From assembly GCF_000421565.1 (NCBI RefSeq), contig NZ_ATXG01000018.1, forward strand, positions 1 to 64,000: DNA of 64,000 nucleotides, written 5' to 3'. The DNA comes from Agromyces subbeticus DSM 16689 (GTDB lineage: Bacteria; Actinomycetota; Actinomycetes; Actinomycetales; Microbacteriaceae). Shown here one piece after another: positions 8,853-17,613 of the stretch. The notes beneath the pieces are model-generated. The model made no database searches and was not told where the DNA came from. It saw only the letters and a program-made list of their open reading frames with translations. A program made the position numbers and the translations under genes. Position 1 is the first letter of the stretch, and every line of letters begins with the position of its first letter.

Positions 8853-9746
8853 TTAGTGCTCCTCTTTCAATTCGGGCGCGCCCGTGCCGGGCATGTTCTG
8901 GTTGCGGTCGTATTCGTTCGACAACTGGCCCTCTTGGCCGGCGTCGCGAAGCGACTCGATGTAGTCGTCGTATTCGCCCTGCGAGACGACCTCGACGTTG
9001 AAGAGCATCAGCGAGTGGTACTCGCCGCAGAGCTCGGCGCACTTGCCCGCGTAGGTGCCTTCACGCTCGGGCACGAACGACATGTAGTTGGTCTTGCCCG
9101 GGTACATGTCTTTCTTGTACAGGAAGTCGACCACCCAGAACGAGTGGATCACGTCGCGGGACTCGAGCTCGATCTCGACATTGGCGCCGACGGGCAGATA
9201 GAGGGTCGGCAGCTCGGACTGCACGAGCGAGCCCTTCGGGCCCTCGTCGGAGAGCTGGCCCTGGATGCCGGGAGAGTAGACGTCTTCGTTGACGTAGTTG
9301 AAGTCCCAGGCCCACTGCTTGGCGATGACCTCGACCTTGACGTCGATGTCTTCCTCGGCGAAGCGCTGCTCGATCGCCGCTTGATCACGTGCCGTGAAGG
9401 CGAAGAAGCCCAGCACGAGGATCAACGGGATGATCGTGTAGAAGACCTCGATCGGCATGTTGTACCGAAGCTGCACCGGCAGGCCGGTCTGGCCCTTGCG
9501 GCGCCGGTAGGCCACGATCGCCCAGATCGTCAGGCCCCACGTGATGACACCCACGATCAACAGGACGATCCACGACGTGACCCAGAGTCCGGAGACGCGC
9601 TCGGTGTGGTTCGTGACCGGCGCCTCCCCCTCGACGAATCCGGGGAGGAATCCGTTCAACTGAGCCTGCGTGCACCCTGCGAGTACGAGGCTGAGCGACG
9701 CTGCGATAGGAATAGCAGCCCATCGGAGACGGCGATTGTGGCGCAC
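8853..9746 (-). CDS. ctaC: Cytochrome c oxidase subunit II (lipoprotein)
   Basis: A 297-residue subunit II. The N-terminus is a lipoprotein signal with lipobox LAGC (about residues 22-25). Two membrane helices follow, then an external cupredoxin domain with the CuA site CAELCGEYHSLM. It accepts electrons from QcrC and passes them to subunit I. The start is GTG at 9746, 6 nt after GAAAGG. It is the first gene of ctaC-ctaD-ctaF and has a 5' leader with a perfect palindrome. Confidence 0.96.
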   Translation of the reverse strand: MRHNRRLRWAAIPIAASLSLVLAGCTQAQLNGFLPGFVEGEAPVTNHTERVSGLWVTSWIVLLIVGVITWGLTIWAIVAYRRRKGQTGLPVQLRYNMPIEVFYTIIPLILVLGFFAFTARDQAAIEQRFAEEDIDVKVEVIAKQWAWDFNYVNEDVYSPGIQGQLSDEGPKGSLVQSELPTLYLPVGANVEIELESRDVIHSFWVVDFLYKKDMYPGKTNYMSFVPEREGTYAGKCAELCGEYHSLMLFNVEVVSQGEYDDYIESLRDAGQEGQLSNEYDRNQNMPGTGAPELKEEH

Positions 9747-9771
9747 CGGTGACCTTTCGGGAGACTCGAAG

Positions 9772-9790
9772 GCGCTTCACAGTGAAGCGC
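9772..9790. promoter_or_regulatory. 19-bp perfect palindrome in the ctaC leader
   Basis: GCGCTTCAC-A-GTGAAGCGC is a perfect 9-1-9 palindrome located between the ctaC -10 box and its ribosome site. It could be a repressor operator or a leader hairpin. The one-base centre fits a protein-binding site better than an RNA loop. Confidence 0.55.
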
Positions 9791-9804
9791 GTTGATCGAT
9801 GTCT

Positions 9805-9810
9805 AGCCTA
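9805..9810 (-). promoter_or_regulatory. -10 element for ctaC
   Basis: TAGGCT on the minus strand about 58 bases before the ctaC start, immediately followed by a second candidate, TAGACA. This predicts a leader of about 50 nt containing the palindrome at 9772-9790. No clear -35 box was found. Confidence 0.45.
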
Positions 9811-9895
9811 CTCCGACTCGACCCCCGGGGCGTGCATCCGAACGCGGTGTCGGGCGCGGCGCACCGCCGAATTCACCCGCGATCGGCCGAAAACA

Positions 9896-9929
9896 CCGAA
9901 GGGAGGCCGCGATTGCGGCCTCCCTTCGG
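9896..9929 (-). terminator. Terminator downstream of the erpA-like gene
   Basis: A perfect 15-bp stem with a GATT tetraloop; the minus-strand RNA folds it 17 bases after the stop at 9947. A short T-rich stretch follows weakly. The 200-bp gap up to ctaC otherwise holds only the ctaC promoter and palindrome. Confidence 0.8.
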
Positions 9930-9946
9930 AGCAGTCGTGGGGTGGC

Positions 9947-10297
9947 TCAGTGGAACGAGTCACCACATGCGCAGCTGCCTTCGGCATTGGGGTTGTCGAT
10001 CGTGAACCCCTGCTTCTGGATGGTGTCTTCGAAGTCGATCGACGCCCCATCGAGATACGGCACGCTCATCTTGTCGACGACGACCTCGACGCCCTCGAAA
10101 TCGACGACGGCGTCACCGTCGAGGAGCCGCTCGTCGAAGTACAGCTGGTAGATCAGGCCCGAGCAGCCGCCCGGCTGCACGGCGACCCGCAGGCGGAGGT
10201 CGTCGCGACCCTCCTGCTCGAGGAGGCTGCGCACCTTGTCGGCGGCGGGGTCGCTCAGCTTGACGCCGTGCGCGGTCTCGATGATCGTGTCGCTCAT
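9947..10297 (-). CDS. erpA: A-type iron-sulfur cluster carrier (ErpA/IscA-like)
   Basis: This 116-residue protein belongs to the HesB/IscA/ErpA family, which holds and delivers Fe-S clusters. The three cysteines are present: one in GGCSG (about residue 37) and two in SCACGDSF near the C-terminus. Length and spacing match ErpA. Likely clients in this window are the Rieske protein and LipA. The start ATG 10297 has a clear GAGGAG site 5 nt upstream; longer frames running into the next gene lack family similarity. An IscA-like gene (Rv2204c) occupies a comparable place near ctaC in M. tuberculosis, as I recall it. Confidence 0.92.
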   Translation of the reverse strand: MSDTIIETAHGVKLSDPAADKVRSLLEQEGRDDLRLRVAVQPGGCSGLIYQLYFDERLLDGDAVVDFEGVEVVVDKMSVPYLDGASIDFEDTIQKQGFTIDNPNAEGSCACGDSFH

Positions 10298-10376
10298 GTC
10301 TCTCCTCGGTGCGTCAGGGAACGCGGAACCTTCTCCTATGGTAACCGCCGAAACGGAGACCGCGTCCGGCACGCGC

Positions 10377-11813
10377 TCAGGAATCTTCGCTTCGCGCGTC
10401 GAGACGCGCCAGAAACAGCGCTTCGGCGAGGAGCGCCCGCTGGAAGACGCCGAGGTGCAGCGACTCGTTCGGGCTGTGCGCGCGGGAATCAGGGTCTTCG
10501 ACACCCGTCACGAGGATCTGCGCCGAGGGGAACTCCGCGACGAGTTCGGCGATGAACGGGATCGAGCCGCCGACGCCGATCTCGACCGGGGCCTTTCCCC
10601 ATGCCTCCTCCATCGCGGCGTTCGACTCGGCGACCGCCCATCCCGAGGTGTCGACGAGGAAGGGCTGACCGAGTTCGAACGCGTCGAACTCGAGCTTGGC
10701 GCCGAACGGCACGTGCTGCTCGAGGTGCGATCGAATGGCAGCCAGCGCATCGACATCCGTCTGGCCTGGGGCGACACGCGCACTCAGCCGCACGGCGACA
10801 CTCGGCACGAGCGTGTTCGAGGCATTGGCCACGGTCGGCGCATCGATGCCCGTGATCGTGATCGACGGCTGGGCCCAGATCCGGGAGAGGATCGTGCCGG
10901 TGCCGATCGGCGTGACGCCGTCGAGCAGGCCGGTCTCGGCGCGCAGTTGCGCTTCGTCGTAGGCCGGCGTCTCGAGGTCGGCCGAGGTCAGCCCCTCGAC
11001 GGCGACGGATCCGTCGGCGTCGTGCAGCGTCGCGAGCAACTGGATGGCGGCGAGCATCGCGTCGGGCACCGCGCCGCCGAACATGCCCGAGTGCGAGGCG
11101 TGGGCGAGCGTCGACACGCGCAGCCGGAAGGCGACCGCACCGCGCAGGGCGACCGTGAGCGACGGCGTCTCGAGATCCCAGTTGCCCGAGTCGGCGACGA
11201 CGATCGCATCGGCTTCGAGCACGTCGCGGTTCTCGCGGAGGAAGTTCGCGAACGACAGGGAGCCCGACTCCTCTTCGCCCTCGATGAAGAGCGCGATGCC
11301 GAGGTCGAAGTCGGCACCGAGCACCTCGGTGATCGCCCGGATCGCGCCGATATGCGCCATCACGCCGGCCTTGTCGTCCGCCGCGCCGCGGCCGTACAGC
11401 CGGTCGCCGCGAAGCGTCGGCTCGAACGGCGTCGACTCCCAGTCGGTGTCGTCGCCGGGGGGCTGCACGTCGTGGTGGGCGTAGAGCAGCACGGTGGGTC
11501 GCCCGTTGCGCGCGGCTCGGCGAGCCACGACGGCCGGCTTGCCCATCGGGGCATCCGCTTCGTCGCCGATCGCGGCGCGCCGGATCTCGACGAGATCGAA
11601 GACACCGAGCCCGCGCACGAGCTCGGCGACGGCCTCGGCGCTCGCCTCCACGTGCGCCGCATCGAACGCCGCCCACGAGACGGACGGGATCTTCACGAGG
11701 CGCGTGAGATCGGCGATCGTGGCGGGAAAAGCGGCTTCGACGGCGCCGCGCAGGGCGTCGCTCGTCGTCGGGAGGTCGGTGGTCGCGCCGTCGGCGGGAA
11801 GAGACTCGGTCAT
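10377..11813 (-). CDS. M20-family dipeptidase
   Basis: A 478-residue zinc peptidase of the M20 family, probably acting on dipeptides in the cytosol. The di-zinc ligands are visible in LLYAHHDVQPPG (His), GRGAADDKAG (bridging Asp), and EGEEESGS (catalytic Glu plus metal Glu). A dimerisation lid domain follows at about residues 210-340. I cannot tell the exact substrate. Start ATG 11813 follows a TAAGAT -10 by 7 nt and seems leaderless. The gene is divergent from DUF3043 with only 37 bp between starts. Confidence 0.88.
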   Translation of the reverse strand: MTESLPADGATTDLPTTSDALRGAVEAAFPATIADLTRLVKIPSVSWAAFDAAHVEASAEAVAELVRGLGVFDLVEIRRAAIGDEADAPMGKPAVVARRAARNGRPTVLLYAHHDVQPPGDDTDWESTPFEPTLRGDRLYGRGAADDKAGVMAHIGAIRAITEVLGADFDLGIALFIEGEEESGSLSFANFLRENRDVLEADAIVVADSGNWDLETPSLTVALRGAVAFRLRVSTLAHASHSGMFGGAVPDAMLAAIQLLATLHDADGSVAVEGLTSADLETPAYDEAQLRAETGLLDGVTPIGTGTILSRIWAQPSITITGIDAPTVANASNTLVPSVAVRLSARVAPGQTDVDALAAIRSHLEQHVPFGAKLEFDAFELGQPFLVDTSGWAVAESNAAMEEAWGKAPVEIGVGGSIPFIAELVAEFPSAQILVTGVEDPDSRAHSPNESLHLGVFQRALLAEALFLARLDARSEDS

Positions 11814-11818
11814 GCCGG

Positions 11819-11826
11819 TAATCTTA
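11819..11826. promoter_or_regulatory. Overlapping divergent -10 elements
   Basis: TAATCTTA contains TAAGAT on the minus strand (7 nt before the dipeptidase ATG) and TAATCT on the plus strand (about 26 nt before the DUF3043 GTG). Polymerases could not occupy both at once, so the two genes probably compete for initiation. Confidence 0.45.
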
Positions 11827-11850
11827 AGGGGAACCGATTCGAGGACTCCC

Positions 11851-12435
11851 GTGGCCAAGCAGCCGAACAACACCGATGAACCGGGCGCAGAGACGCTCGA
11901 AGAGACCCAAGCCCGCCTGAAAGCCGGCAAGGGCACGCCGACGCCCAGTCGCGCCCAGCAAGAGGCCGCCCGCAAGCGACCGCTCGTGCCGAACGACCGC
12001 AAAGAGGCCGCGAAGCAGGCCCGTGCCAAGGCGAGCGAATCGAGAGAGCGCGCCCGGGTGGGCATGGCGCTCGGCGATGAGCGCTACCTGCCTGCCCGCG
12101 ACCGGGGCCCGCAGAAGAAGTACGTGCGCGACTACGTCGACGCCCGCTTCAGCATCGGCGAGGTCCTGATCCCGGTGATGTTCGCCGTGATCCTGTTGAC
12201 CTTCGTGCCGATGGCAGAGGTGCAGTCGATCGGCATCCTCGCCCTCTGGGCATTCTTCCTCGTGGCCGTCATCGACTCCGTCGTGCTCGGCTTCATCCTG
12301 ACGAAGAAGCTCGCCACGAAATTCGGCGCAGACAAGGTCGAACGTGTGCGCTGGTACGCGGCGATGCGTGCCCTGCAGCTGCGCCCGCTTCGCCTGCCGA
12401 AGCCGCAGGTCAAGCGCGGTCAGTACCCCGCGTGA
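11851..12435 (+). CDS. DUF3043 membrane protein
   Basis: A 194-residue actinobacterial protein of unknown function. The N-terminal 100 residues are hydrophilic, rich in Lys/Arg/Ala/Glu, and include GKGTPTPSR and RPLVPNDRKEA, which are typical of DUF3043. Two membrane helices follow (about residues 107-124 and 131-151), then a basic tail. Start GTG 11851 has GAGGA 5 nt upstream. Its place beside the dipeptidase is conserved in related actinobacteria (Rv2206-like, from memory). Confidence 0.85.
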   Translation: MAKQPNNTDEPGAETLEETQARLKAGKGTPTPSRAQQEAARKRPLVPNDRKEAAKQARAKASESRERARVGMALGDERYLPARDRGPQKKYVRDYVDARFSIGEVLIPVMFAVILLTFVPMAEVQSIGILALWAFFLVAVIDSVVLGFILTKKLATKFGADKVERVRWYAAMRALQLRPLRLPKPQVKRGQYPA

Positions 12436-12442
12436 TCGGATG

Positions 12443-12481
12443 CCGCGGCGGCGTCAGTTCCGAGCGAACACGCCGCCGCGG
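12443..12481. terminator. Convergent terminator hairpin
   Basis: A 12-bp perfect stem (12443-12454 with 12470-12481) and a 15-nt loop. The right arm lies in the last codons of the phosphodiesterase gene, so it could stop both converging transcripts. Confidence 0.6.
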
Positions 12482-13605
12482 ATGAGCGGCACCCGCGTCT
12501 CGTCGTCGCTGAGCGAACCGTGCTGGCCGATCATGGCCTCCGCCTGACGGTTGGCCTCACGGCGGTCGTAGTAGGCGATGCCGGCACGTGCCGCGACGAC
12601 GATGTCGCCGATGCGCGAACGAACGGCATCATCGACGACCGGCCCGTAGAGCCCGGCGTCGATCGCCTCCTGCCGGCTCAGCACCCACGACCTCCGCCCC
12701 TCGGCGACCCTCCAACGGTCGACGACGACGGAGCGCCCCGCCTCGGGCAGCCCGGGCTCGAAGTAGAGCGAGAGGCATCGCGGTTCTCCCCCGACATGAC
12801 GCACGCCGTCGAGCAGCTCGGGCTGCGCATCGATGAAGACGTGACGGTGCTCCGGCACGTCGATGACCCCGTGGTCGGCCGTGACGAGCAGGCCGGTGCC
12901 ACGGGGCATCCGTCGTTCGAAGTCGGCGAGTTCGGCGTCGAGGGTCTCGAGGTGCGTCAGCCACCGATCGGACTGCCAGCCGTGGGCGTGCGCCGCCTGG
13001 TCGAGCTCGGGCACGTAAAGGTACACGAGCGCGGGCCCTCCGGTCGACACGAGACGCTCGGCCTCGGCGAAGCGATCGGCGATGGACGCCGCGGAGCGAT
13101 ACTCCGCACCGCGGAGCACCGCTTGCGTGAAGCCCGAGTCCGAGTATCGCGCTGCACCGACGGCATAGCTCGGGATGCCCTCCTCGCGCATGGACTCGAA
13201 CAGGGTCGGCACCCGCTGCCACGTCTCGGGGCGCATGCCGTCGTCCCACCCGCTCAGCTGGTTGACGAGGCGATCGTGTTCGGCGTCGAGCACCCGGTAG
13301 CCGACCAGGCCGTGCTCGCCCGGTCGTCGCCCGGTGGCGAACGTCGCGATTGCGGCGGCGGTCGTCGATGGGAAGACGGTGCGGATCACGTCGCGCTTGG
13401 CCATGCGTGCAGCGAGGAAGCGCGCGTGCCCGGAGCGAGCCTGGATGTTCGCGGCTCCCAGCCCGTCGACGAGCACGACGACCGCGCTCGACGCGAGCGG
13501 AAGGTCGAAGTCGTTCGGAAGGCCCCGCAGGCTCGCGAACGAGCTGCCGAGCACCCCGGCAAGGCGCGGGGCGGTGTCGGCGGGCAGCGGTAGCATGGCA
13601 GACAT
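12454..13605 (-). CDS. Alkaline phosphatase superfamily nucleotide pyrophosphatase/phosphodiesterase
   Basis: A 383-residue member of the type I phosphodiesterase/nucleotide pyrophosphatase branch of the alkaline phosphatase superfamily. Metal ligands can be seen in VVVLVDGLG (Asp), FPSTTAAAIATFATG (nucleophile Thr/Ser region), and TADHGVID (Asp-His). The substrate is unknown; related enzymes cleave nucleotide or lipid phosphodiesters. No signal peptide is evident. Start ATG 13605 (MSAMLPLP) is chosen because GGAAGA precedes it; an in-frame ATG at 13596 is possible. Divergent from parC. Confidence 0.85.
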   Translation of the reverse strand: MSAMLPLPADTAPRLAGVLGSSFASLRGLPNDFDLPLASSAVVVLVDGLGAANIQARSGHARFLAARMAKRDVIRTVFPSTTAAAIATFATGRRPGEHGLVGYRVLDAEHDRLVNQLSGWDDGMRPETWQRVPTLFESMREEGIPSYAVGAARYSDSGFTQAVLRGAEYRSAASIADRFAEAERLVSTGGPALVYLYVPELDQAAHAHGWQSDRWLTHLETLDAELADFERRMPRGTGLLVTADHGVIDVPEHRHVFIDAQPELLDGVRHVGGEPRCLSLYFEPGLPEAGRSVVVDRWRVAEGRRSWVLSRQEAIDAGLYGPVVDDAVRSRIGDIVVAARAGIAYYDRREANRQAEAMIGQHGSLSDDETRVPLIRGGVFARN

Positions 13606-13678
13606 CGCGCCCAGTCTTCCATAGGCAGGGCGCGCCCCTGTTCCCTGCGTGCCCGCACGCCCGCCCCAGAGACGACGG

Positions 13679-16153
13679 ATGACCCGAGCCAAGAATCAGC
13701 CCGCGCAAGACCCGATCGTCGAGCGCATCGAAGATGTCGACGTCGCCACCGAGATGCAGGGCTCGTTCCTCGAATACGCGTACTCCGTCATCTATTCGCG
13801 CGCGCTGCCAGACGCACGCGACGGGCTGAAGCCCGTGCAGCGCCGCATCCTCTACCAGATGACTGAAATGGGGCTGCGGCCAGACCGCGGTCACGTGAAG
13901 TCGGCTCGCGTCGTCGGCGAGGTCATGGGCAAGCTGCACCCGCACGGCGACACGGCGATCTACGACGCGCTCGTGCGCATGGCCCAGGCTTTCACCCTGC
14001 GGGTGCCGCTCATCGATGGCCACGGCAACTTCGGCTCGCTCGACGACGGCCCCGCGGCACCGCGCTACACCGAGGCTCGCCTCGCCTCGCCGGCGCTCGC
14101 GATGACCGAGGGGCTCGACGAGAACGTCGTCGACTTCGTGCCGAACTACGACAACCAGCTCACGCAGCCAGAGGTGCTTCCCGCCGCCTACCCCAACCTG
14201 CTCGTCAACGGCGCGAGCGGCATCGCCGTGGGCATGGCGACCAACATGGCGCCGCACAACCTGATCGAGGTCATCGGGGCCGCGCGCCACCTGATCGCGC
14301 ACCCGAACGCGACGCTCGACGATCTCATGGAGTACGTTCCCGGCCCCGATCTGCCCACCGGCGGCATGATCGTCGGCCTGTCCGGCATCAAAGACGCCTA
14401 CGCCACCGGTCGCGGCAGCTTCAAGACGCGCGCCAAGGTCAGCGTCGAGTCGATCACGGCGCGCAAGACGGGCCTCGTCGTCACCGAGCTGCCGTACCTC
14501 GTCGGCCCTGAGAAGGTCATCGAGAAGATCAAAGACGGCGTCAATGCGAAGAAGATCAGCGGCATCTCCGATGTCACCGACCTCACCGACCGCACCCACG
14601 GCCTGCGTCTCGTCATCGGCATCAAGACGGGCTTCAGCCCCGAGGCCGTGCTCGAGCAGCTCTACCGCCTGACCCCGCTCGAAGACTCGTTCAACATCAA
14701 CAATGTCGCGCTTGTCGACGGCGGCCCGCAGACGCTCGGCCTGCGCGAGCTGCTGCAGGTCTACGTCGCCCACCGCATCTCGGTCGTGACGCGCCGCTCC
14801 GAGTACCGCCTCGCCCGCAAGCGGGAGCGCCTGCATCTCGTCGACGGCCTCCTCATCGCGATCCTCGACATCGACGAGGTCATCCAGCTCATCCGCGGCA
14901 GCGACGACACCGCCGCGGCCCGCGCCCGCCTCATCGAGGTCTTCGACCTCAGCCAGGTTCAGGCCGACTACATCCTCGAGCTGCAGCTGCGCCGGCTCAC
15001 GAAGTTCTCGCGCATCGAGCTCGAGGCCGAACGCGACAAGCTCCGCGCCGAGATCGCCGAGCTCGAGGCCCTGCTCTCGAGCCGGCACCGCATCGAGGCC
15101 CTGGTCTCCGACGAACTGGCCGAGATCTCCGAACGCTTCGGCACCCCGCGCCGCACTCTTCTGACCGACGCCCGACCGAGCATCGCCGGCGCGGCGGCCA
15201 AGCGAGCAGCGGCCGTGCTCGAGGTCGCGGATGTCCCGTGCCGGGTCTTCCTCTCGGCCACCGGGCGCATCGCCCGGGTCGACCTGCCCATCGGCGACGA
15301 CGGTGCCCCCACCATCACGGCGCCGGCGCGTCGCAGCAAGCACGACGCCATTCGCTCGGTGCTCGACACGACGAGTCGGGCCGAGATCGGCGCGGTCACG
15401 AGCCTCGGCCGGCTCATCCGCTTCACACCGGTCGATCTGCCGATGCTGCCACCGACCTCGGTGCAGCTCGGCGCCGGCGTCAAGATCGGTGACTACCTCG
15501 CACTGCCGAATCGCGACGAGAAGGTGCTCGCGATCGTGTCGCTCGATGCCGATCGCTCGATCGCGCTCGGCACGAAACAGGGCATCGTGAAGCGCGTCGC
15601 CACCGGCGCGTATCCCGGAAAGCCCGAGTTCGAGGTCATCGGCCTCAAGGCGGGCGACGAGGTCGTCGGCGCGGTGCAGGGCGACGAGAGCGACGAGCTC
15701 GTCTTCGTCGCCTCTGACGCCCAGTTGCTGCGATTCGCCGCCTCGGCGGTGCGACCGCAGGGCTGCCCGGCGGGCGGCATGGCCGGAATCAACCTCGGCG
15801 CCGGAGCGCACGTGATCCATTTCACGAGCCTCCCCGCCGATGCCGCTGCGGACTCGGTCGTCGTGACGATCGCCGCCAGCACCGACACCCTGCTCGGCAC
15901 CGACCCCGGCAGCGCGAAGGTGAGCGAACTCGCGGAGTTCCCCGCGAAGGGCCGCGCGACCGGCGGCGTGCGCGCACAGCGTTTCCTGAAGGGTGAAGAC
16001 GCGTTGCACCTCGCGTGGGTCGGCCGCTCCCCCGCACTCGCCGTGGGCCCCGACGGCTCGGCTCGAACCCTGCCCGATCCCGGCGCCAAACGCGATGCAT
16101 CGGGCCAGCCGCTCGAGGCAGTGGTCGGTGCGATCGGCACGCGCATCGGCTGA
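13679..16153 (+). CDS. parC: DNA topoisomerase IV subunit A
   Basis: This 824-residue type IIA topoisomerase A subunit has the winged-helix domain with catalytic tyrosine in APRYTEARL (about residue 126), a quinolone-region helix [17 protein letters not shown], a tower domain, a coiled coil near residues 400-480, and a C-terminal beta-pinwheel. The pinwheel has no GyrA box (QRRGGKG), which favours ParC (decatenation) over GyrA. A matching B subunit, parE, lies 1.5 kb away on the other strand, separate from any dnaA-gyrBA region. ATG 13679 is preceded by only a weak purine stretch. Confidence 0.9.
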   Translation: MTRAKNQPAQDPIVERIEDVDVATEMQGSFLEYAYSVIYSRALPDARDGLKPVQRRILYQMTEMGLRPDRGHVKSARVVGEVMGKLHPHGDTAIYDALVRMAQAFTLRVPLIDGHGNFGSLDDGPAAPRYTEARLASPALAMTEGLDENVVDFVPNYDNQLTQPEVLPAAYPNLLVNGASGIAVGMATNMAPHNLIEVIGAARHLIAHPNATLDDLMEYVPGPDLPTGGMIVGLSGIKDAYATGRGSFKTRAKVSVESITARKTGLVVTELPYLVGPEKVIEKIKDGVNAKKISGISDVTDLTDRTHGLRLVIGIKTGFSPEAVLEQLYRLTPLEDSFNINNVALVDGGPQTLGLRELLQVYVAHRISVVTRRSEYRLARKRERLHLVDGLLIAILDIDEVIQLIRGSDDTAAARARLIEVFDLSQVQADYILELQLRRLTKFSRIELEAERDKLRAEIAELEALLSSRHRIEALVSDELAEISERFGTPRRTLLTDARPSIAGAAAKRAAAVLEVADVPCRVFLSATGRIARVDLPIGDDGAPTITAPARRSKHDAIRSVLDTTSRAEIGAVTSLGRLIRFTPVDLPMLPPTSVQLGAGVKIGDYLALPNRDEKVLAIVSLDADRSIALGTKQGIVKRVATGAYPGKPEFEVIGLKAGDEVVGAVQGDESDELVFVASDAQLLRFAASAVRPQGCPAGGMAGINLGAGAHVIHFTSLPADAAADSVVVTIAASTDTLLGTDPGSAKVSELAEFPAKGRATGGVRAQRFLKGEDALHLAWVGRSPALAVGPDGSARTLPDPGAKRDASGQPLEAVVGAIGTRIG

Positions 16154-16180
16154 CACCTCGACCGGCTCGCGATGCGATGC

Positions 16181-16209
16181 TTGACGGCCGAGCTGGTGAG
16201 GAGCATATT
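16181..16209 (+). promoter_or_regulatory. Sigma-A-type promoter of the flavin oxidase gene
   Basis: TTGACG (16181-16186), a 17-bp spacer, and CATATT (16204-16209). This is the best consensus-like -35/-10 pair in the first third of the window. It predicts a leader of about 60 nt before the ATG at 16279. Confidence 0.65.
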
Positions 16210-16278
16210 CAGCCGTGGCTGCATCCCTCGCCCGCGGCTGTCGGCAGTGGGCGCGCCACTGCCTGAACGGAGTGCTGA

Positions 16279-17613
16279 ATGAGCTCGACGATCCTGCGCG
16301 ACGCGATTCGAGGGCGCGTTCTCGAACCCGGCGACATCGACTACGACGAGGCGCGAACGGTCTGGAACGGCATGATCGATCGCCGGCCGCGGTACATCGT
16401 GCAGTGCCTCGATGCCGACGACGTCGCCGAGGCGGTGCGATTCGCTGCGAACGAGCATCTCGACATCAGCGTTCGCTGCGGTGGTCACGGCATCGTGGGG
16501 CACGCGGTCGCTCATGACGGGCTCATGATCGACCTGCAGCCGATGGGCGCGGTCACGGTGGATCCCGCTGGTCGCCGCGCACGCGTGCAGGGCGGCGCGC
16601 TGCTCGGCGAACTCGATCGCGCCGCGCAGCGCTTCGGACTCGCGACGACGGCGGGCAATGTGTCGCACACGGGCGTCGGCGGGCTCACGCTCGGGGGCGG
16701 CATGGGGTGGCTGGCGCGCCAGTACGGCCTGGCCTGCGACAACGTCGTCTCGTTCGAGGTCGTCGTGGCCAGTGGCGAGCGGCTCCGGGCCGACGCCGAC
16801 TCGCATCCTGAACTGTTCTGGGCCCTTCGCGGCGGCGGGGGCAACTTCGGGGTCGTCACCGAGTTCGAGTTCGCGCTGCATCCTCAGCCGGGTCATGTGG
16901 TCGTCGTCGAGCTCCAGTACCCGCTTGCCGAGGCCGGCCCGCCGATGCGCCTCTGGAGGGATCTGAGCCGTTCTGCGCCGCGCGAAGCGACGTACACGGC
17001 AACCATCGGCGGCGCCACCGTGAACCTGGGCTTCGTCTGGGTCGGCGAGCCCGGCGAAGGCAGCGCGCTCGCAGCGATCTTCGATGATGCGCTGACCGCC
17101 GTCGGCTCCCCCGAGCGCCGTTCGGTCGAGCCGATGTCGTATCTGCAGCTGCAGTCGCGCGAAGACGAGGTGAAGGGCCACGCCTGGCGCAGGTACTGGA
17201 AGGGCCACTACTTCAACGAGCTGAGCGATCAGCTCATCGACACACTGCTCGCCCGCGACGCCGACGGCCTTCCCGACGTGAGCCTGCAGGCGTACGGAGG
17301 AGCGATCGCCGATGCGGCCGATGGCGAGAGCGCATTCTCGAGGCGCGATGCGGCTTTCGAGTTCGTCGCCGCTTCACGCTGGCGCGATCCCACCGACGAC
17401 GAGCTGCGCATGAACGCAGCCCGAGCGTACGCCGCGACAATGGACGGGTTCGCGAGTGGCGCCTACGTGAACGTGCTCGGCGACGACGGCGAGCACGGAC
17501 TCCGGCGGGCGTATCCCGAAGCGAAGCTCGCCCGTTTGACCGAGGTGAAGACGACCTACGATCCCGAGAATGTCTTCCATCTCAACCAGAACATCCGGCC
17601 CGCGGCATCCTGA
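16279..17613 (+). CDS. FAD-binding oxidoreductase of the berberine-bridge (BBE) type
   Basis: A 444-residue flavoprotein with an FAD_binding_4 domain and a C-terminal BBE motif (YDPENVFHLNQNI). The histidine for covalent flavin attachment is in VRCGGHGIVGHAV (about residue 65). In the second loop, GNVSHTGVGG has Val where bicovalent members have Cys, so attachment is probably by the histidine only. The substrate is unknown; relatives oxidise sugars, alkaloids or tetrahydrocannabinol-type compounds. It has its own promoter and a GGAG site. Its TGA stop directly abuts the parE stop on the other strand. Confidence 0.88.
   Translation: MSSTILRDAIRGRVLEPGDIDYDEARTVWNGMIDRRPRYIVQCLDADDVAEAVRFAANEHLDISVRCGGHGIVGHAVAHDGLMIDLQPMGAVTVDPAGRRARVQGGALLGELDRAAQRFGLATTAGNVSHTGVGGLTLGGGMGWLARQYGLACDNVVSFEVVVASGERLRADADSHPELFWALRGGGGNFGVVTEFEFALHPQPGHVVVVELQYPLAEAGPPMRLWRDLSRSAPREATYTATIGGATVNLGFVWVGEPGEGSALAAIFDDALTAVGSPERRSVEPMSYLQLQSREDEVKGHAWRRYWKGHYFNELSDQLIDTLLARDADGLPDVSLQAYGGAIADAADGESAFSRRDAAFEFVAASRWRDPTDDELRMNAARAYAATMDGFASGAYVNVLGDDGEHGLRRAYPEAKLARLTEVKTTYDPENVFHLNQNIRPAAS

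Noticed and set aside
7135-9042. A 635-codon open frame on the same strand as ctaD, shifted by one
   Set aside because: It is the out-of-frame reading of ctaD and ctaC, dominated by Arg/His, with no independent start.
9947-10504. A longer erpA-like frame starting at 10504
   Set aside because: The extra 69 residues overlap the dipeptidase gene and are unlike the family; ATG 10297 has a good ribosome site.
13649-16153. Calling the parC/parE pair DNA gyrase
   Set aside because: No GyrA box in the A subunit and the two genes are not adjacent to dnaA/recF; topoisomerase IV is the better reading.
12629-16156. A 1175-codon open frame antisense to parC
   Set aside because: It mirrors parC over its full length, has Arg/Gly/Asp-rich composition, no recognisable domain and no ribosome site. 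In high-G+C DNA such long antisense frames arise from codon bias.
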